Assembly: GCA_001791115.1 (NCBI GenBank)
Contig: MGDZ01000067.1
Location: 1 to 28,989, forward strand
Direction of reading: 5' to 3'
Origin: Candidatus Uhrbacteria bacterium RIFCSPHIGHO2_02_FULL_57_19
GTDB taxonomy: Bacteria; Patescibacteriota; Patescibacteriia; 2-12-FULL-57-11
DNA length: 28,989 nt
Positions 1-7,106 of this stretch are shown in pieces. A model generated the notes under the pieces. It had not been told where the DNA came from. It made no database searches and worked only from the letters and a program-made list of their open reading frames with translations. The position numbers were made by a program, and so were the translations under genes. Positions within the stretch are counted from its first letter, which is position 1; each line of letters opens with the position of its first letter.

Positions 1-1074
1 GGGCACGGCCAGGACGAGCGCGGCGCTGCCCACCAGCGTTCTCACTATTTCCTCGGCGATGAATTCTCCGTTCAATATCACCCATAGCGGCTGGCGGTTG
101 TCCTGGCTGAAAAGCAGGAACATGGGGAGCGAGGCGCCGGCGTAGGCCAGGGCCAGCGTGTTCACCAGAGAGGCGATGTGTTCCCGGCCGACGGACAATC
201 CGCGCCGGTAGAGTTCGGTGAAGGACAGTCTCGGATCGGCTCGGCGGATTTCTTCAATGGCCGCCGTTTGCGCGGTAGTGATGTCATCGAGCACGCCCAG
301 GGCGCCGATGATGATGCCTCCCAGGAGCAGACCGCGGAGGTTGAGCGTTCCGCCGGGTCCGATCTGCAGATAAAAGGCCTCTTCGCTTCCTGTTCCGAAA
401 AGCTTGGCCAGATGGACGAAGAGCGCGGCCAAAAGAGCCGAGAGGCCCAGCGAGAGAACCGTGGAGAGAAGCGCCACGGAGGTGCGCTTGTTGAATCCGT
501 GGGCCAGATACAGCGAGCAGAGGACGATGAGCAGTGCGCCGGTGAGGATGACCTGCAGCGGCTCGGCGCCGTCGAGGATTCTGGGAACGACATAGAGCGC
601 CAGAATGAGGATGCTGAAGGCCAAACCGAGCATGGAAGTGAACCCTTTCCATCTTCCGAAAAAAAACACCAGGCCGAAAAAGATGGCCAGGATCCAGGCC
701 AGAGACGGTAAACGGTAAGAGTCGGTTAGATAATAGGTCGGTTCGTCAGGGCCGTAGATTTTGAGTACCACCGCCAGGTCGCCCTTCTTGACTTTTTGCG
801 CCTCGGAAAGGCGAAAGACGTCGCTTTGTTCGATGCTGATTTTCAGGTCCTTTTCCTTGCCGGTGAGGATTCTGACCTCGATGTTTTGGACGGTTTCGGT
901 TTGACCGGCGATGGTTCGCTCCTGCGGAGAGCCGACATTGAGCACCCGGGCTCGGGAAAATTCGTCCGGAGGGAGGGAGTCAACTGAGATCGGAGCGGTT
1001 TGGGCCCCGACCTGACTTGCGGCGGAAAAAACAGCCAGCGCGGTTAGGATCAGTATTATCTTTTGGAAGTTCAT
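1..1074 (-). CDS. YibE/F family membrane protein, C-terminus cut by window edge
   Basis: The frame is open from an ATG at 1074 to the first base of the window: 358 codons with no stop. The N-terminus looks like a signal peptide or anchor (residues 1-24, ending near QVGAQ). A beta-rich soluble segment of about 95 residues follows. From about residue 125 come successive hydrophobic helices with polar loops. The motif LGVLDDITTAQ followed by an EEIRRADP-like stretch is the hallmark of YibE/F proteins. These are multi-pass inner-membrane proteins of unclear function; transport has been proposed for some. The gene is divergent from mnmA, with 69 bases between the starts. Family assignment is firm and function is not. 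The missing part is the last transmembrane segments. Confidence 0.85.
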   Translation of the reverse strand, partial: MNFQKIILILTALAVFSAASQVGAQTAPISVDSLPPDEFSRARVLNVGSPQERTIAGQTETVQNIEVRILTGKEKDLKISIEQSDVFRLSEAQKVKKGDLAVVLKIYGPDEPTYYLTDSYRLPSLAWILAIFFGLVFFFGRWKGFTSMLGLAFSILILALYVVPRILDGAEPLQVILTGALLIVLCSLYLAHGFNKRTSVALLSTVLSLGLSALLAALFVHLAKLFGTGSEEAFYLQIGPGGTLNLRGLLLGGIIIGALGVLDDITTAQTAAIEEIRRADPRLSFTELYRRGLSVGREHIASLVNTLALAYAGASLPMFLLFSQDNRQPLWVILNGEFIAEEIVRTLVGSAALVLAVP

Positions 1075-1148
1075 AAGATGACAAAAGCGAAAAAATGATG
1101 TAAGAATTCTGAGCAGAGCGAAGATGTACACATACTACATAAGATGAC
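1072..1148. repeat. 11-base direct repeat flanking the yibE/F-mnmA intergenic region
   Basis: CATAAGATGAC occurs at 1072-1082 and again at 1138-1148. Each copy is followed by A-rich sequence containing AGCGAAAAA. The second copy holds the mnmA start codon. The first would encode a six-codon peptide MTKAKK and stop, resembling the mnmA N-terminus MTKLEKRK. Between them, around 1105-1124, lies AATTCTGAG followed by GAGCGAAG, similar to the CTGAG/GCGAAG boxes of small dispersed elements. It may be a partial duplication of the mnmA 5' end. No convincing promoter could be placed here. Confidence 0.5.
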
Positions 1149-2193
1149 CAAACTCGAAAAGCGAAAAATCCTGGTGGCTATGTCCGGCGGAGTGGATTCA
1201 TCGGTGGCGGCTCTTCTTCTAAAGAAAGAGGGGCATGATCTTGTTGGAGCGTTCATGAAGGTCTGGAGCGGCGCCGATGGAAACGATCCCTGCTGGATCG
1301 AGGATCGCCGAGACGCCATGCGCGTTGCGGCGATGCTTGGGATTCCATTGGTCACTCTGGATTTTGAAGATGAATACCGCCAGGATGTGGTTTCTAATCT
1401 TTTTGACGAGTACGCCGCGGGCCGGACGCCGAATCCGGATGTCCGCTGTAACGCCAGTGTGAAGTTTCCGCTTCTCTGGCGCGAAGCGCGTCGGCTTGGA
1501 TGCGAGGCGGTCGCGACCGGACACTACGCGCGCGTCGAGGATGATGATGGGCGACTGAAGTTGATGACAGGGATAGATCCCGAAAAGGATCAGTCCTATT
1601 TTCTCCATCGGCTCCGTCAAGACGATCTTTCGCACACGCTGTTTCCGGTTGGTCATCTCATCAAGGATGAAGTACGACGGATTGCCCGAGATGCCGGATT
1701 TCCAAACGCCGACAAGCGATCCACGCGTGGCATTTGTTTCATTGGAAAGGTAGATCTTCCGGAATTCCTGGCTGGTTCTGTGCCGCGGAAAACAGGAAAG
1801 ATTGCCACTGCCGATGGTAAAATCGTGGGCAGTCACTCGGGTTTGGCGCCGTACACCATCGGCCAGCGAAGCGGTATTGGCGTCGGAGGAGGTGAGCCAT
1901 ACTATGTCGCGGCAAAGGATACGATGACAAACACTTTAGTCGTGGCGCCCGCTCATGATCCGGTCCATGAAACACAAGAAATTGCCGTTGATGATCTTCA
2001 TTGGATAAACAAAGCGCCATCTCTGCCTTTTCGCTGCTCCGCGTGCATTCGTTATCATCAGGCGCTCCAGCCATGCCTAATCGCGGACAATAACACTGTC
2101 AGATTTGACGCGCCACAACGCGGGGTGGCGGCCGGGCAGTCCGTTGTTTTTTACGATGGAGAACAATGCCTTGGCGGGGGGATCATCCGTTGA
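1144..2193 (+). CDS. mnmA: tRNA-specific 2-thiouridylase MnmA
   Basis: MnmA activates C2 of the wobble uridine U34 of tRNA(Lys/Glu/Gln) with ATP and inserts sulfur to give s2U, in the cytoplasm. At 349 aa it has normal length. The N-terminal PP-loop motif SGGVDSS is at residues 14-20. NPDVRCN carries the first catalytic cysteine, C102, and GICFIG carries the second, C198, so both redox cysteines are present. The tRNA-binding middle (TGHYAR, DQSYFL) and the C-terminal barrel ending in GGGIIR are intact. The ATG at 1144 sits directly before the conserved start of the fold. The next gene starts 20 bases downstream but has its own promoter signal. Assignment is secure. Confidence 0.97.
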   Translation: MTKLEKRKILVAMSGGVDSSVAALLLKKEGHDLVGAFMKVWSGADGNDPCWIEDRRDAMRVAAMLGIPLVTLDFEDEYRQDVVSNLFDEYAAGRTPNPDVRCNASVKFPLLWREARRLGCEAVATGHYARVEDDDGRLKLMTGIDPEKDQSYFLHRLRQDDLSHTLFPVGHLIKDEVRRIARDAGFPNADKRSTRGICFIGKVDLPEFLAGSVPRKTGKIATADGKIVGSHSGLAPYTIGQRSGIGVGGGEPYYVAAKDTMTNTLVVAPAHDPVHETQEIAVDDLHWINKAPSLPFRCSACIRYHQALQPCLIADNNTVRFDAPQRGVAAGQSVVFYDGEQCLGGGIIR

Positions 2194-2196
2194 AGG

Positions 2197-2205
2197 TGAT
2201 ATACT
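2197..2205 (+). promoter_or_regulatory. extended -10 promoter of the carboxypeptidase gene
   Basis: TGATATACT is an extended -10 box (TG, one base, TATACT) just after the mnmA stop. No -35 box is seen at 16-18 bases. The ATG at 2214 lies only eight bases past the -10, so a transcript starting at the usual distance would be leaderless or nearly so. Confidence 0.5.
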
Positions 2206-2213
2206 ATAGAGGT

Positions 2214-3095
2214 ATGAGACGCTTGATCGCGATAGTAGCCATCGTCGCCTGCCTGCTTCCAGCCGCTGCCTCCGCGGCGCCGACGCTCCGCGACGGGTAT
2301 GCCCCGTTCGACCGCGCGGCGCTCACCGCGAGGTCCGCGATCGTCATTGATGCCGCGACCGGCGAGACTCTGTTCTCGCATCGGGCGGCCGAGCCGCATC
2401 CCGCGGCGAGCCTTTCTAAGCTCATGACAGCGGTGACGTTCCTTGAGCAAAAGCCGCTTTGGACCCGCAGGGTTTCGTTGAAAGAGGAGGACGAGGTCGG
2501 CGGAGGCCGGCTCCGGCTTTCCGTGGGATCGCTTCTCACCATCCGCGACCTGTTTTACTCCGCCCTCGTCGGATCCGCGAACAACGCGGCCATGGCTCTG
2601 GCGCGAAACTCCGGCCTGACGCGCGATGTCTACATCCGCGAGATGAACATCCGCGCCGCCACCCTCGGGATGACGCGAACTCGTTTCTTCGAGCCGACCG
2701 GCATGGATCCTCGGAATACCACGACTGCCGATGATATGGCCAGGCTGGCGCGATACGCATTCCAGAACTACACGATCCGCAGGGCCACGACGACCGGGGA
2801 ATATCGTTTCACCGCGACCTCGCCCAGGGTCGCCAAGATTATCAAAAATACCAATCGCCTGCTTGTCGTTGATCCCGACATTTACATCACCGGCGGCAAG
2901 ACCGGCTATCTCGATGAATCGAAATACAATCTGGCCATTCGCGCGCGTGACGAGAAACGAAGCGAGGTAGTCGTAGTCGTGTTCGGCGCCCCCACCCGCG
3001 ACGCGTCATTCGACGAAGCCAAGGCTCTGGCCAAATGGGCCTGGACCAACTACGACTGGTCGCCTCATTCATCGGCCGTTGCCGCCGGAAATTGA
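2214..3095 (+). CDS. D-alanyl-D-alanine carboxypeptidase, penicillin-binding protein 5/6 (S11) type
   Basis: This is a 293-aa exported serine DD-peptidase that would trim the terminal D-Ala from peptidoglycan stem peptides. Residues 1-22 form a signal peptide ending ASAAP. All three active-site motifs are present: S66-x-x-K69 (SLSK), S121-A-N123 and K228-T-G230. The protein lacks the extra C-terminal beta domain and amphipathic anchor of classical PBP5, so it is a minimal S11 catalytic domain, probably secreted or tethered by an uncleaved signal. The ATG at 2214 gives a proper signal peptide, whereas an upstream in-frame ATG at 2166 lies inside mnmA. The alaS start follows two bases after its stop, so the pair is probably cotranscribed. 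Confidence 0.93.
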   Translation: MRRLIAIVAIVACLLPAAASAAPTLRDGYAPFDRAALTARSAIVIDAATGETLFSHRAAEPHPAASLSKLMTAVTFLEQKPLWTRRVSLKEEDEVGGGRLRLSVGSLLTIRDLFYSALVGSANNAAMALARNSGLTRDVYIREMNIRAATLGMTRTRFFEPTGMDPRNTTTADDMARLARYAFQNYTIRRATTTGEYRFTATSPRVAKIIKNTNRLLVVDPDIYITGGKTGYLDESKYNLAIRARDEKRSEVVVVVFGAPTRDASFDEAKALAKWAWTNYDWSPHSSAVAAGN

Positions 3096-3097
3096 TT

Positions 3098-4984
3098 ATG
3101 ACCGGACATCAGCTGCGAAAAAAATTTCTCGATTTTTTCGTTTCCAAGGGACACGCGGTGATTCCTTCGTCTTCGATCGTGCCCGAACACGACCCGACGG
3201 TGCTCTTCACGACTGCCGGAATGCATCCCTTAGTCCCATACCTCCTGGGCGAATCTCATCCGGCGGGTGGTCGGCTCGCTGATTCCCAAAAATGCTTGCG
3301 CACCGATGACATCGAGGAGGTGGGCGACGAGAGTCATCTGACCTTTTTTGAGATGCTCGGCAACTGGTCGCTCGGTGATTATTTTAAAAAGGAATCAATT
3401 CCTTGGAGTTTTGAGTTTCTGACGGACAAAAAGTGGCTCGGCGTTGATCCCAAGAAAATGTACGTCACGGTGTTCGCCGGAGACGCCGATGCCCCGTTTG
3501 ATGAAGAATCGGTCGAGATCTGGAAGGCGGAATTCAAAAAGAAAAAGATCGGCGCGGAACTCTCCAAGAAGCACGACATCGGGTCCGGCGGCCGCATTTT
3601 CGCCTACGGCAAGGAACAGAATTGGTGGGGGCCGGCCGGACAGACCGGGCCGTGCGGACCAGACACGGAGATTTTTTACGACACGGGCAAAGAACACGAT
3701 TCGAAGCGGGGAACGGCCTGCCATCCGAATTGTTCTTGCGGCCGATTCGTGGAAATTTGGAATAACGTGTTCATGCAGTACAACCGGAAGGCCGTCGAAG
3801 AGAAGGGGTACCGATTTGAACCGCTCGAACAGAAGAATGTGGACACCGGAATGGGTCTCGAGCGGATCACCGCCGTTCTGCAAAAGGTATCGGACGTCTT
3901 CCGGACGGATCTGTTTGAACCGATCATTCGAAAGGTCGAGGCCATAACCGGTCGGAAATACGGAGAGAACGGGGATGACACCAGAAAGATGCGGATTATT
4001 GCCGATCACCTCCGGGCGGCGACCTTCATTCTCGGAGACGATTGGGGCGTTACTCCTTCCAACAAGGATCAAGGGTACATTTGTCGCCGACTGATCCGCC
4101 GCGCCGTGGTGCAAGCGTGGCTTCTGGACGTATTCAGACCGTTCGCTTCCGATGTGGCCAACGAAGTCATCATCGCCTACTCGAGTGCCTACCCTGAGCT
4201 TCAGAAGAACAAAAAGAGGATTCTTGAGGAACTGGTAATCGAAGAGGAGAAATTCCAGAAGACGCTCGAACGCGGCATCAAGATGATCGGCGAGATTGCC
4301 AGCCGCGGTGAAAAAACCCTTTCCGGACAGCGCGCCTTCGAACTCTACGCGACCTACGGGTTTCCTCTGGAAATCGCCCGAGAAATACTTTCCGTCAAAA
4401 CCGGCGGCGCAGTCAGCGTAGATGAAGAAGCGTACCGCCGCGAATTGGAAAAACATCAGGATATCTCGCGCGCCGGTTCAGTTGGGAAATTCGCCGGCGG
4501 ACTGGCTGATCACACGATCGAGGTGGTCCGCGGCCACACCGCGACGCATCTTCTGCATCAGGCGCTCAAGACCGTTCTTGGATCCGAAGTAGAGCAGCGC
4601 GGCTCAAACATTACAGCCGAACGGCTGCGTTTCGATTTTTCCTGGCCGGCGAAACCTTCGACGGAGCAGATCAAGGCTGTCGAGAATCTGGTCAACGAGC
4701 AGATCGGAATGAATCTTCCGGTGCGTTTTGAGATTCTTGATGTTGAACAAGCCAGGCAGACCGGCGCCCTCGGTTACTTTGAGGACAAGTACGCGAGTTT
4801 GGGCGGCAAGATAAAAGTTTACCTTGTTGGCGACGACCAACGGGGGTATTTTTCAAAGGAAATATGCGGCGGTCCGCATGTTTCGCGAACCGGTGAATTG
4901 GGCGGATTTAAGATACTCAAAGAAGAGGCGGTTTCAGCCGGGGTGCGTCGAATAAAGGCAACGATCGGAGCTCCGAAGGAATAA
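3098..4984 (+). CDS. alaS: Alanyl-tRNA synthetase, compact form
   Basis: This class II synthetase charges tRNA(Ala). At 628 aa it is much shorter than the ~875 aa usual in bacteria. The catalytic core is complete: motif 2 region DSQKCLRTDDIEEVG (about 62-76), GPCGPDTEIFYD (184-195), motif 3 DTGMGLERI (249-257), then the tRNA acceptor-recognition helices. The zinc-binding editing site is present as H480-x3-H484 and C590-x3-H594. Between the recognition helices and the editing site there is only a short FAGGLADHT linker, so the beta-barrel part of the usual editing region (the YAESGGQ block) is absent. The C-Ala domain is also missing. An in-frame upstream start at 3035 lies inside the preceding gene; the ATG at 3098 has GGAA about seven bases upstream. 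Confidence 0.96.
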   Translation: MTGHQLRKKFLDFFVSKGHAVIPSSSIVPEHDPTVLFTTAGMHPLVPYLLGESHPAGGRLADSQKCLRTDDIEEVGDESHLTFFEMLGNWSLGDYFKKESIPWSFEFLTDKKWLGVDPKKMYVTVFAGDADAPFDEESVEIWKAEFKKKKIGAELSKKHDIGSGGRIFAYGKEQNWWGPAGQTGPCGPDTEIFYDTGKEHDSKRGTACHPNCSCGRFVEIWNNVFMQYNRKAVEEKGYRFEPLEQKNVDTGMGLERITAVLQKVSDVFRTDLFEPIIRKVEAITGRKYGENGDDTRKMRIIADHLRAATFILGDDWGVTPSNKDQGYICRRLIRRAVVQAWLLDVFRPFASDVANEVIIAYSSAYPELQKNKKRILEELVIEEEKFQKTLERGIKMIGEIASRGEKTLSGQRAFELYATYGFPLEIAREILSVKTGGAVSVDEEAYRRELEKHQDISRAGSVGKFAGGLADHTIEVVRGHTATHLLHQALKTVLGSEVEQRGSNITAERLRFDFSWPAKPSTEQIKAVENLVNEQIGMNLPVRFEILDVEQARQTGALGYFEDKYASLGGKIKVYLVGDDQRGYFSKEICGGPHVSRTGELGGFKILKEEAVSAGVRRIKATIGAPKE

Positions 4985-4993
4985 AAGAGCTTT

Positions 4994-5013
4994 TTTGGCT
5001 CAATAGAGCCAAA
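4994..5013 (+). terminator. hairpin after alaS without a U-tract
   Basis: TTTGGCTC (4994-5001) and GAGCCAAA (5006-5013) form a perfect 8-bp stem with loop AATA, nine bases after the alaS stop and just before the ribosomal operon promoter. No T-run follows, so it is not a classical intrinsic terminator. It may act as a 3'-end stabiliser or a weak terminator. Confidence 0.45.
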
Positions 5014-5026
5014 GGTAATTCTGAGC

Positions 5027-5055
5027 TTGACAGTGTATTTGACCTAGATTAAACT
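5027..5055 (+). promoter_or_regulatory. sigma70-type promoter of the ribosomal protein operon
   Basis: A perfect -35 TTGACA (5027-5032) is followed by a 17-base spacer and -10 TAAACT (5050-5055). The transcription start would be near 5062, giving a leader of about 45 bases to the infA ATG. It lies between alaS and infA and is the only strong promoter seen upstream of the nine-gene operon. Confidence 0.75.
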
Positions 5056-5067
5056 TCTTCCAAGAAG

Positions 5068-5090
5068 CGGCAAGGAGTTTTGCCTTGCCG
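5068..5090 (+). promoter_or_regulatory. hairpin in the 5' leader of the ribosomal operon
   Basis: CGGCAAGG (5068-5075) pairs perfectly with CCTTGCCG (5083-5090) around a seven-base loop AGTTTTG. The hairpin begins just after the predicted transcription start and ends 17 bases before the infA ATG. It has no T-tract directly after it, so it is more likely a leader regulatory structure or mRNA-stabilising element than a terminator. Feedback by an operon-encoded protein such as S4 is known for alpha operons elsewhere, but nothing in this hairpin proves it. Confidence 0.5.
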
Positions 5091-5107
5091 ATATTTACAA
5101 ATCAATA

Positions 5108-5365
5108 ATGAGGAAAAGAAAGCAGAAACAGCCGGGTTCTGCGGCACCGCAGCCCACCAAGGAAACGATCGAGGCGCGCGGGACTGTAGTGGAACTTCTT
5201 CCGTCTGCGATGTTCAAAATCCGCATCGAGGACGGACACGAAATCATCGGGCACCTTTCCGGGAAAATGCGGCTGCACTCCATTCGGTTGTTGCCCGGTG
5301 ATGAAGTCAAAGTTGAAATGACTCCCTACGATCTGACCAAGGGACGCATCGTCTATCGTTACTAG
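5108..5365 (+). CDS. infA: Translation initiation factor IF-1
   Basis: IF-1 binds the A site of the 30S subunit and helps IF-2 and IF-3 place initiator tRNA. This 85-aa protein is a single S1/OB-fold domain. GTVVELLPSAMFKI, GHEIIGHLSGKMR and PYDLTKGRIVYRY are near-identical to the family pattern. A lysine/arginine- and proline-rich N-terminal extension of about 12 residues (MRKRKQKQPG) precedes the fold; IF-1 is usually about 72 aa. It is the first gene of the operon, 17 bases after the leader hairpin, and lacks a clear Shine-Dalgarno sequence. Confidence 0.95.
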   Translation: MRKRKQKQPGSAAPQPTKETIEARGTVVELLPSAMFKIRIEDGHEIIGHLSGKMRLHSIRLLPGDEVKVEMTPYDLTKGRIVYRY

Positions 5366-5381
5366 GTCGGCGGATGGGGGC

Positions 5382-5410
5382 GTGCGCCCGAGGCGCACTC
5401 GCTCCTTTTT
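5382..5410 (+). terminator. attenuator-like hairpin between infA and rpmJ
   Basis: GTGCGCC (5382-5388) and GGCGCAC (5392-5398) form a perfect 7-bp GC-rich stem with loop CGA. A run of five T's follows at 5406-5410, after a seven-base gap. The gap makes it a weak intrinsic terminator, so partial termination or RNA processing between infA and the rest of the operon is possible. Confidence 0.45.
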
Positions 5411-5428
5411 GTTTACAAACAGAATGTT

Positions 5429-5542
5429 ATGAAAGTCCGCGCGTCAGTGAAAAAAATTTGCCGGGACTGCAAAGTGCTCCGCCGAAAGGGACGCGTGGTT
5501 GTTATCTGTAAAACTCCCAAGCACAAACAGCGTCAGGGTTAA
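5429..5542 (+). CDS. rpmJ: 50S ribosomal protein L36, zinc-binding form
   Basis: This is a 37-aa protein, MKVRASVKKICRDC and onward, ending PKHKQRQG, nearly identical to canonical L36. The zinc ligands C11, C14, C27 and H32 are all present (the C+ form). L36 sits in the large subunit near helices 89 and 97 of 23S rRNA. The gene is short and easily missed. It is 63 bases after infA, a gap holding a hairpin and T-run, and six bases before rpsM. Confidence 0.97.
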   Translation: MKVRASVKKICRDCKVLRRKGRVVVICKTPKHKQRQG

Positions 5543-5548
5543 TGTATT

Positions 5549-5932
5549 ATGGCCCGCATCGCCGGAGTCACTCTGCCTAACAAACGAATCGAGGTGGCTC
5601 TCACCTACATTTTTGGAATTGGACAAAGTCTGACAAGTAAGATTTTGGCTGAAGTCGGCATCGATCGGAATGTTCGAACCAATGATCTCTCTGAGGATCA
5701 GGTCAACAGACTGCGGGAGACCATCGAAAAAAATTATCGGGTGGAAGGTGAACTCCGCCGCGAAGTTAGCTCCAACATCAAGCGGCTCCGGGACATTGGG
5801 TCATGGAGAGGCACGCGACACGCCAAGCGTCTTCCGATTCACGGCCGCTCGAAAACCAACTCGCGCACCGTCCGAGGTAATGTTCGAAGAACCATGGGAA
5901 GCGGACGAAAAACGCCGGCTCAAAAGACCTAG
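5549..5932 (+). CDS. rpsM: 30S ribosomal protein S13
   Basis: S13 lies in the head of the small subunit and contacts the P-site tRNA and the large subunit. This 127-aa protein starts MARIAGVTLPNKRIEVALTY, with GIG at residues 23-25, the long helical middle, and the basic tail around SWRGTRHAKRLPIHGRS and TNSRTVRGN that enters the decoding region. Length and motifs are normal. Its ATG lies six bases after the rpmJ stop. No Shine-Dalgarno sequence is evident, in line with translational coupling. Confidence 0.97.
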   Translation: MARIAGVTLPNKRIEVALTYIFGIGQSLTSKILAEVGIDRNVRTNDLSEDQVNRLRETIEKNYRVEGELRREVSSNIKRLRDIGSWRGTRHAKRLPIHGRSKTNSRTVRGNVRRTMGSGRKTPAQKT

Positions 5933-5934
5933 TG

Positions 5935-5970
5935 ACGCGGATCTTGCGGATTTGAGCTGATTACGCGGAT
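5935..5970 (+). repeat. short ACGCGGAT repeats between rpsM and rpsK
   Basis: ACGCGGAT occurs at 5935-5942 and 5963-5970, with a shortened copy TGCGGAT at 5945-5951. The three copies fill most of the 46-base gap between rpsM and rpsK and look like a small dispersed repeat inside an operon. No function is known. Confidence 0.4.
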
Positions 5971-5978
5971 AGAAAATT

Positions 5979-6431
5979 ATGATGAAAGAGACTCCAAAAA
6001 TCACAGAGAAACCCGAGACTGCCGAGGGCACGGAAGTTAAGGCTAAACGACCGTCGCCGCGCGGTAAGAAACACGTCGTTCGAAGCGTTCCAGCCGGACG
6101 GGCCTATGTTCAGGCCAGCTATAACAACACCATCATTACCCTGACCGATCCTCAAGGCAACGTTTTGGCCTGGTCATCCGCCGGTCACATGGGATTCAAA
6201 GGGCCGAAAAAATCAACGCCCTACGCCTCCTCGCTCGTTGTCCGCGATGTCGTCGAACGAGTGCGTGATTATGGCCTTCGAGATGTAGACGTGCTGGTCA
6301 AAGGCATCGGCAGCGGTCGCGAGGCGGCCGTCCGGGCGCTTAACGCCAATGGAATCAACGTCATGTCCATCAAGGATGTCACCCCTATTCCACATAACGG
6401 ATGTCGGCCGCCGAAACCACGGAGAATCTAG
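5979..6431 (+). CDS. rpsK: 30S ribosomal protein S11
   Basis: S11 is a platform protein of the 30S subunit, next to the 3' end of 16S rRNA and the E site. The 150-aa product has the conserved core from about residue 30: YVQASYNNTIITLTDPQGN, AWSSAGHMGFKG and the hallmark C-terminus DVTPIPHNGCRPPKPRRI. An N-terminal extension of about 20 mostly charged residues (KETPKITEKPETAEG) precedes the core. Two adjacent ATGs at 5979 and 5982 could each be the start. It lies between rpsM and rpsD in the usual alpha-operon order. Confidence 0.96.
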   Translation: MMKETPKITEKPETAEGTEVKAKRPSPRGKKHVVRSVPAGRAYVQASYNNTIITLTDPQGNVLAWSSAGHMGFKGPKKSTPYASSLVVRDVVERVRDYGLRDVDVLVKGIGSGREAAVRALNANGINVMSIKDVTPIPHNGCRPPKPRRI

Positions 6432-6445
6432 GATAGCGCTGTAGT

Positions 6446-7060
6446 ATGGCTCGAAGACTCGGACCAAAACACAAATTATGCCGGCGCGTTGGAGAGCGTT
6501 TGTGCGCATCGGACAAATGTCCGGCGGTTCGGCGTCCCTACGCCCCGGGCGCCCATGGTCCATCACAAGGCCGTCTGCGGCTGACAACCTACGGCACCCA
6601 GCTTCGTGAAAAACAAAAAGCCAAGACCGTTTACGGAATTCTCGAACGGCAGTTCCGGCGCTATTTTGAGGACGCCAAGCGGAAAAAGGGAGACACGGCC
6701 GAATTTCTGATTCGCCTTCTGGAAATGCGGCTGGACAACGTGATTTTCCGGCTGGGTTTGGCAAAAACCCGCGATCAGGCGCGTCAGCTGGTTTCTCACG
6801 GTCATATCACGGTGGATGGCAAACGGGTAAACATTCCATCGTTTCAAGTGCGCGTCGGACAAGCCGTAGCCGTATCCGATAAAAGCAAATCCTCGCCTTA
6901 TTTCGCTGCCGTCCTGCCCGGCCTAGCCAAGAGGGAACCGCCCAGCTGGTTGTCCATTGATCCCGCCGCCGGAGCCGGAAAAATTCTCTCTAATCCATCC
7001 GGCGAGGAACTCAAGCAGAATTTCGACACTAACATGATCATTGAATTTTACTCACGCTAA
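6446..7060 (+). CDS. rpsD: 30S ribosomal protein S4
   Basis: S4 nucleates 30S assembly on 16S rRNA and in some bacteria represses its own operon. The 204-aa protein starts MARRLGPKHKLCRRVGER. Zinc-type S4 proteins carry four cysteines near the N-terminus. Here the ligand candidates are H9, C12, C20 and C25, with histidine where the Thermus protein has its first cysteine. The central S4 RNA-binding domain (RLDNVIFRLGLAKTRDQARQ and GHITVDGKRVNIPS) is intact, as is the C-terminus ending IIEFYSR. The gene is 14 bases after rpsK. Confidence 0.97.
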   Translation: MARRLGPKHKLCRRVGERLCASDKCPAVRRPYAPGAHGPSQGRLRLTTYGTQLREKQKAKTVYGILERQFRRYFEDAKRKKGDTAEFLIRLLEMRLDNVIFRLGLAKTRDQARQLVSHGHITVDGKRVNIPSFQVRVGQAVAVSDKSKSSPYFAAVLPGLAKREPPSWLSIDPAAGAGKILSNPSGEELKQNFDTNMIIEFYSR

Positions 7061-7106
7061 CCTCAATCGGCCGGCGTCCAATTGCGTTCGGCCGAAGCAA
7101 CCTCCT

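Noticed and set aside
178..711. 177-codon plus-strand open frame at the window start
   Set aside because: It lies antisense to the YibE/F gene, which has a signal peptide, membrane helices and a family motif. The plus-strand product is Glu/Gln/Arg-rich with no fold.
3035..3097. Upstream start for alaS
   Set aside because: It lies within the carboxypeptidase gene and adds non-conserved residues; the ATG at 3098 matches the family N-terminus.
3395..4456. 353-codon minus-strand open frame
   Set aside because: It is fully antisense to the alaS catalytic domain; long antisense frames are common in GC-rich coding DNA, and the product has no recognisable motif.
7041..7106. Upstream start for rpoA
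   Set aside because: It would overlap rpsD and add 22 residues unlike any alpha subunit; the ATG at 7107 gives the conserved N-terminus.
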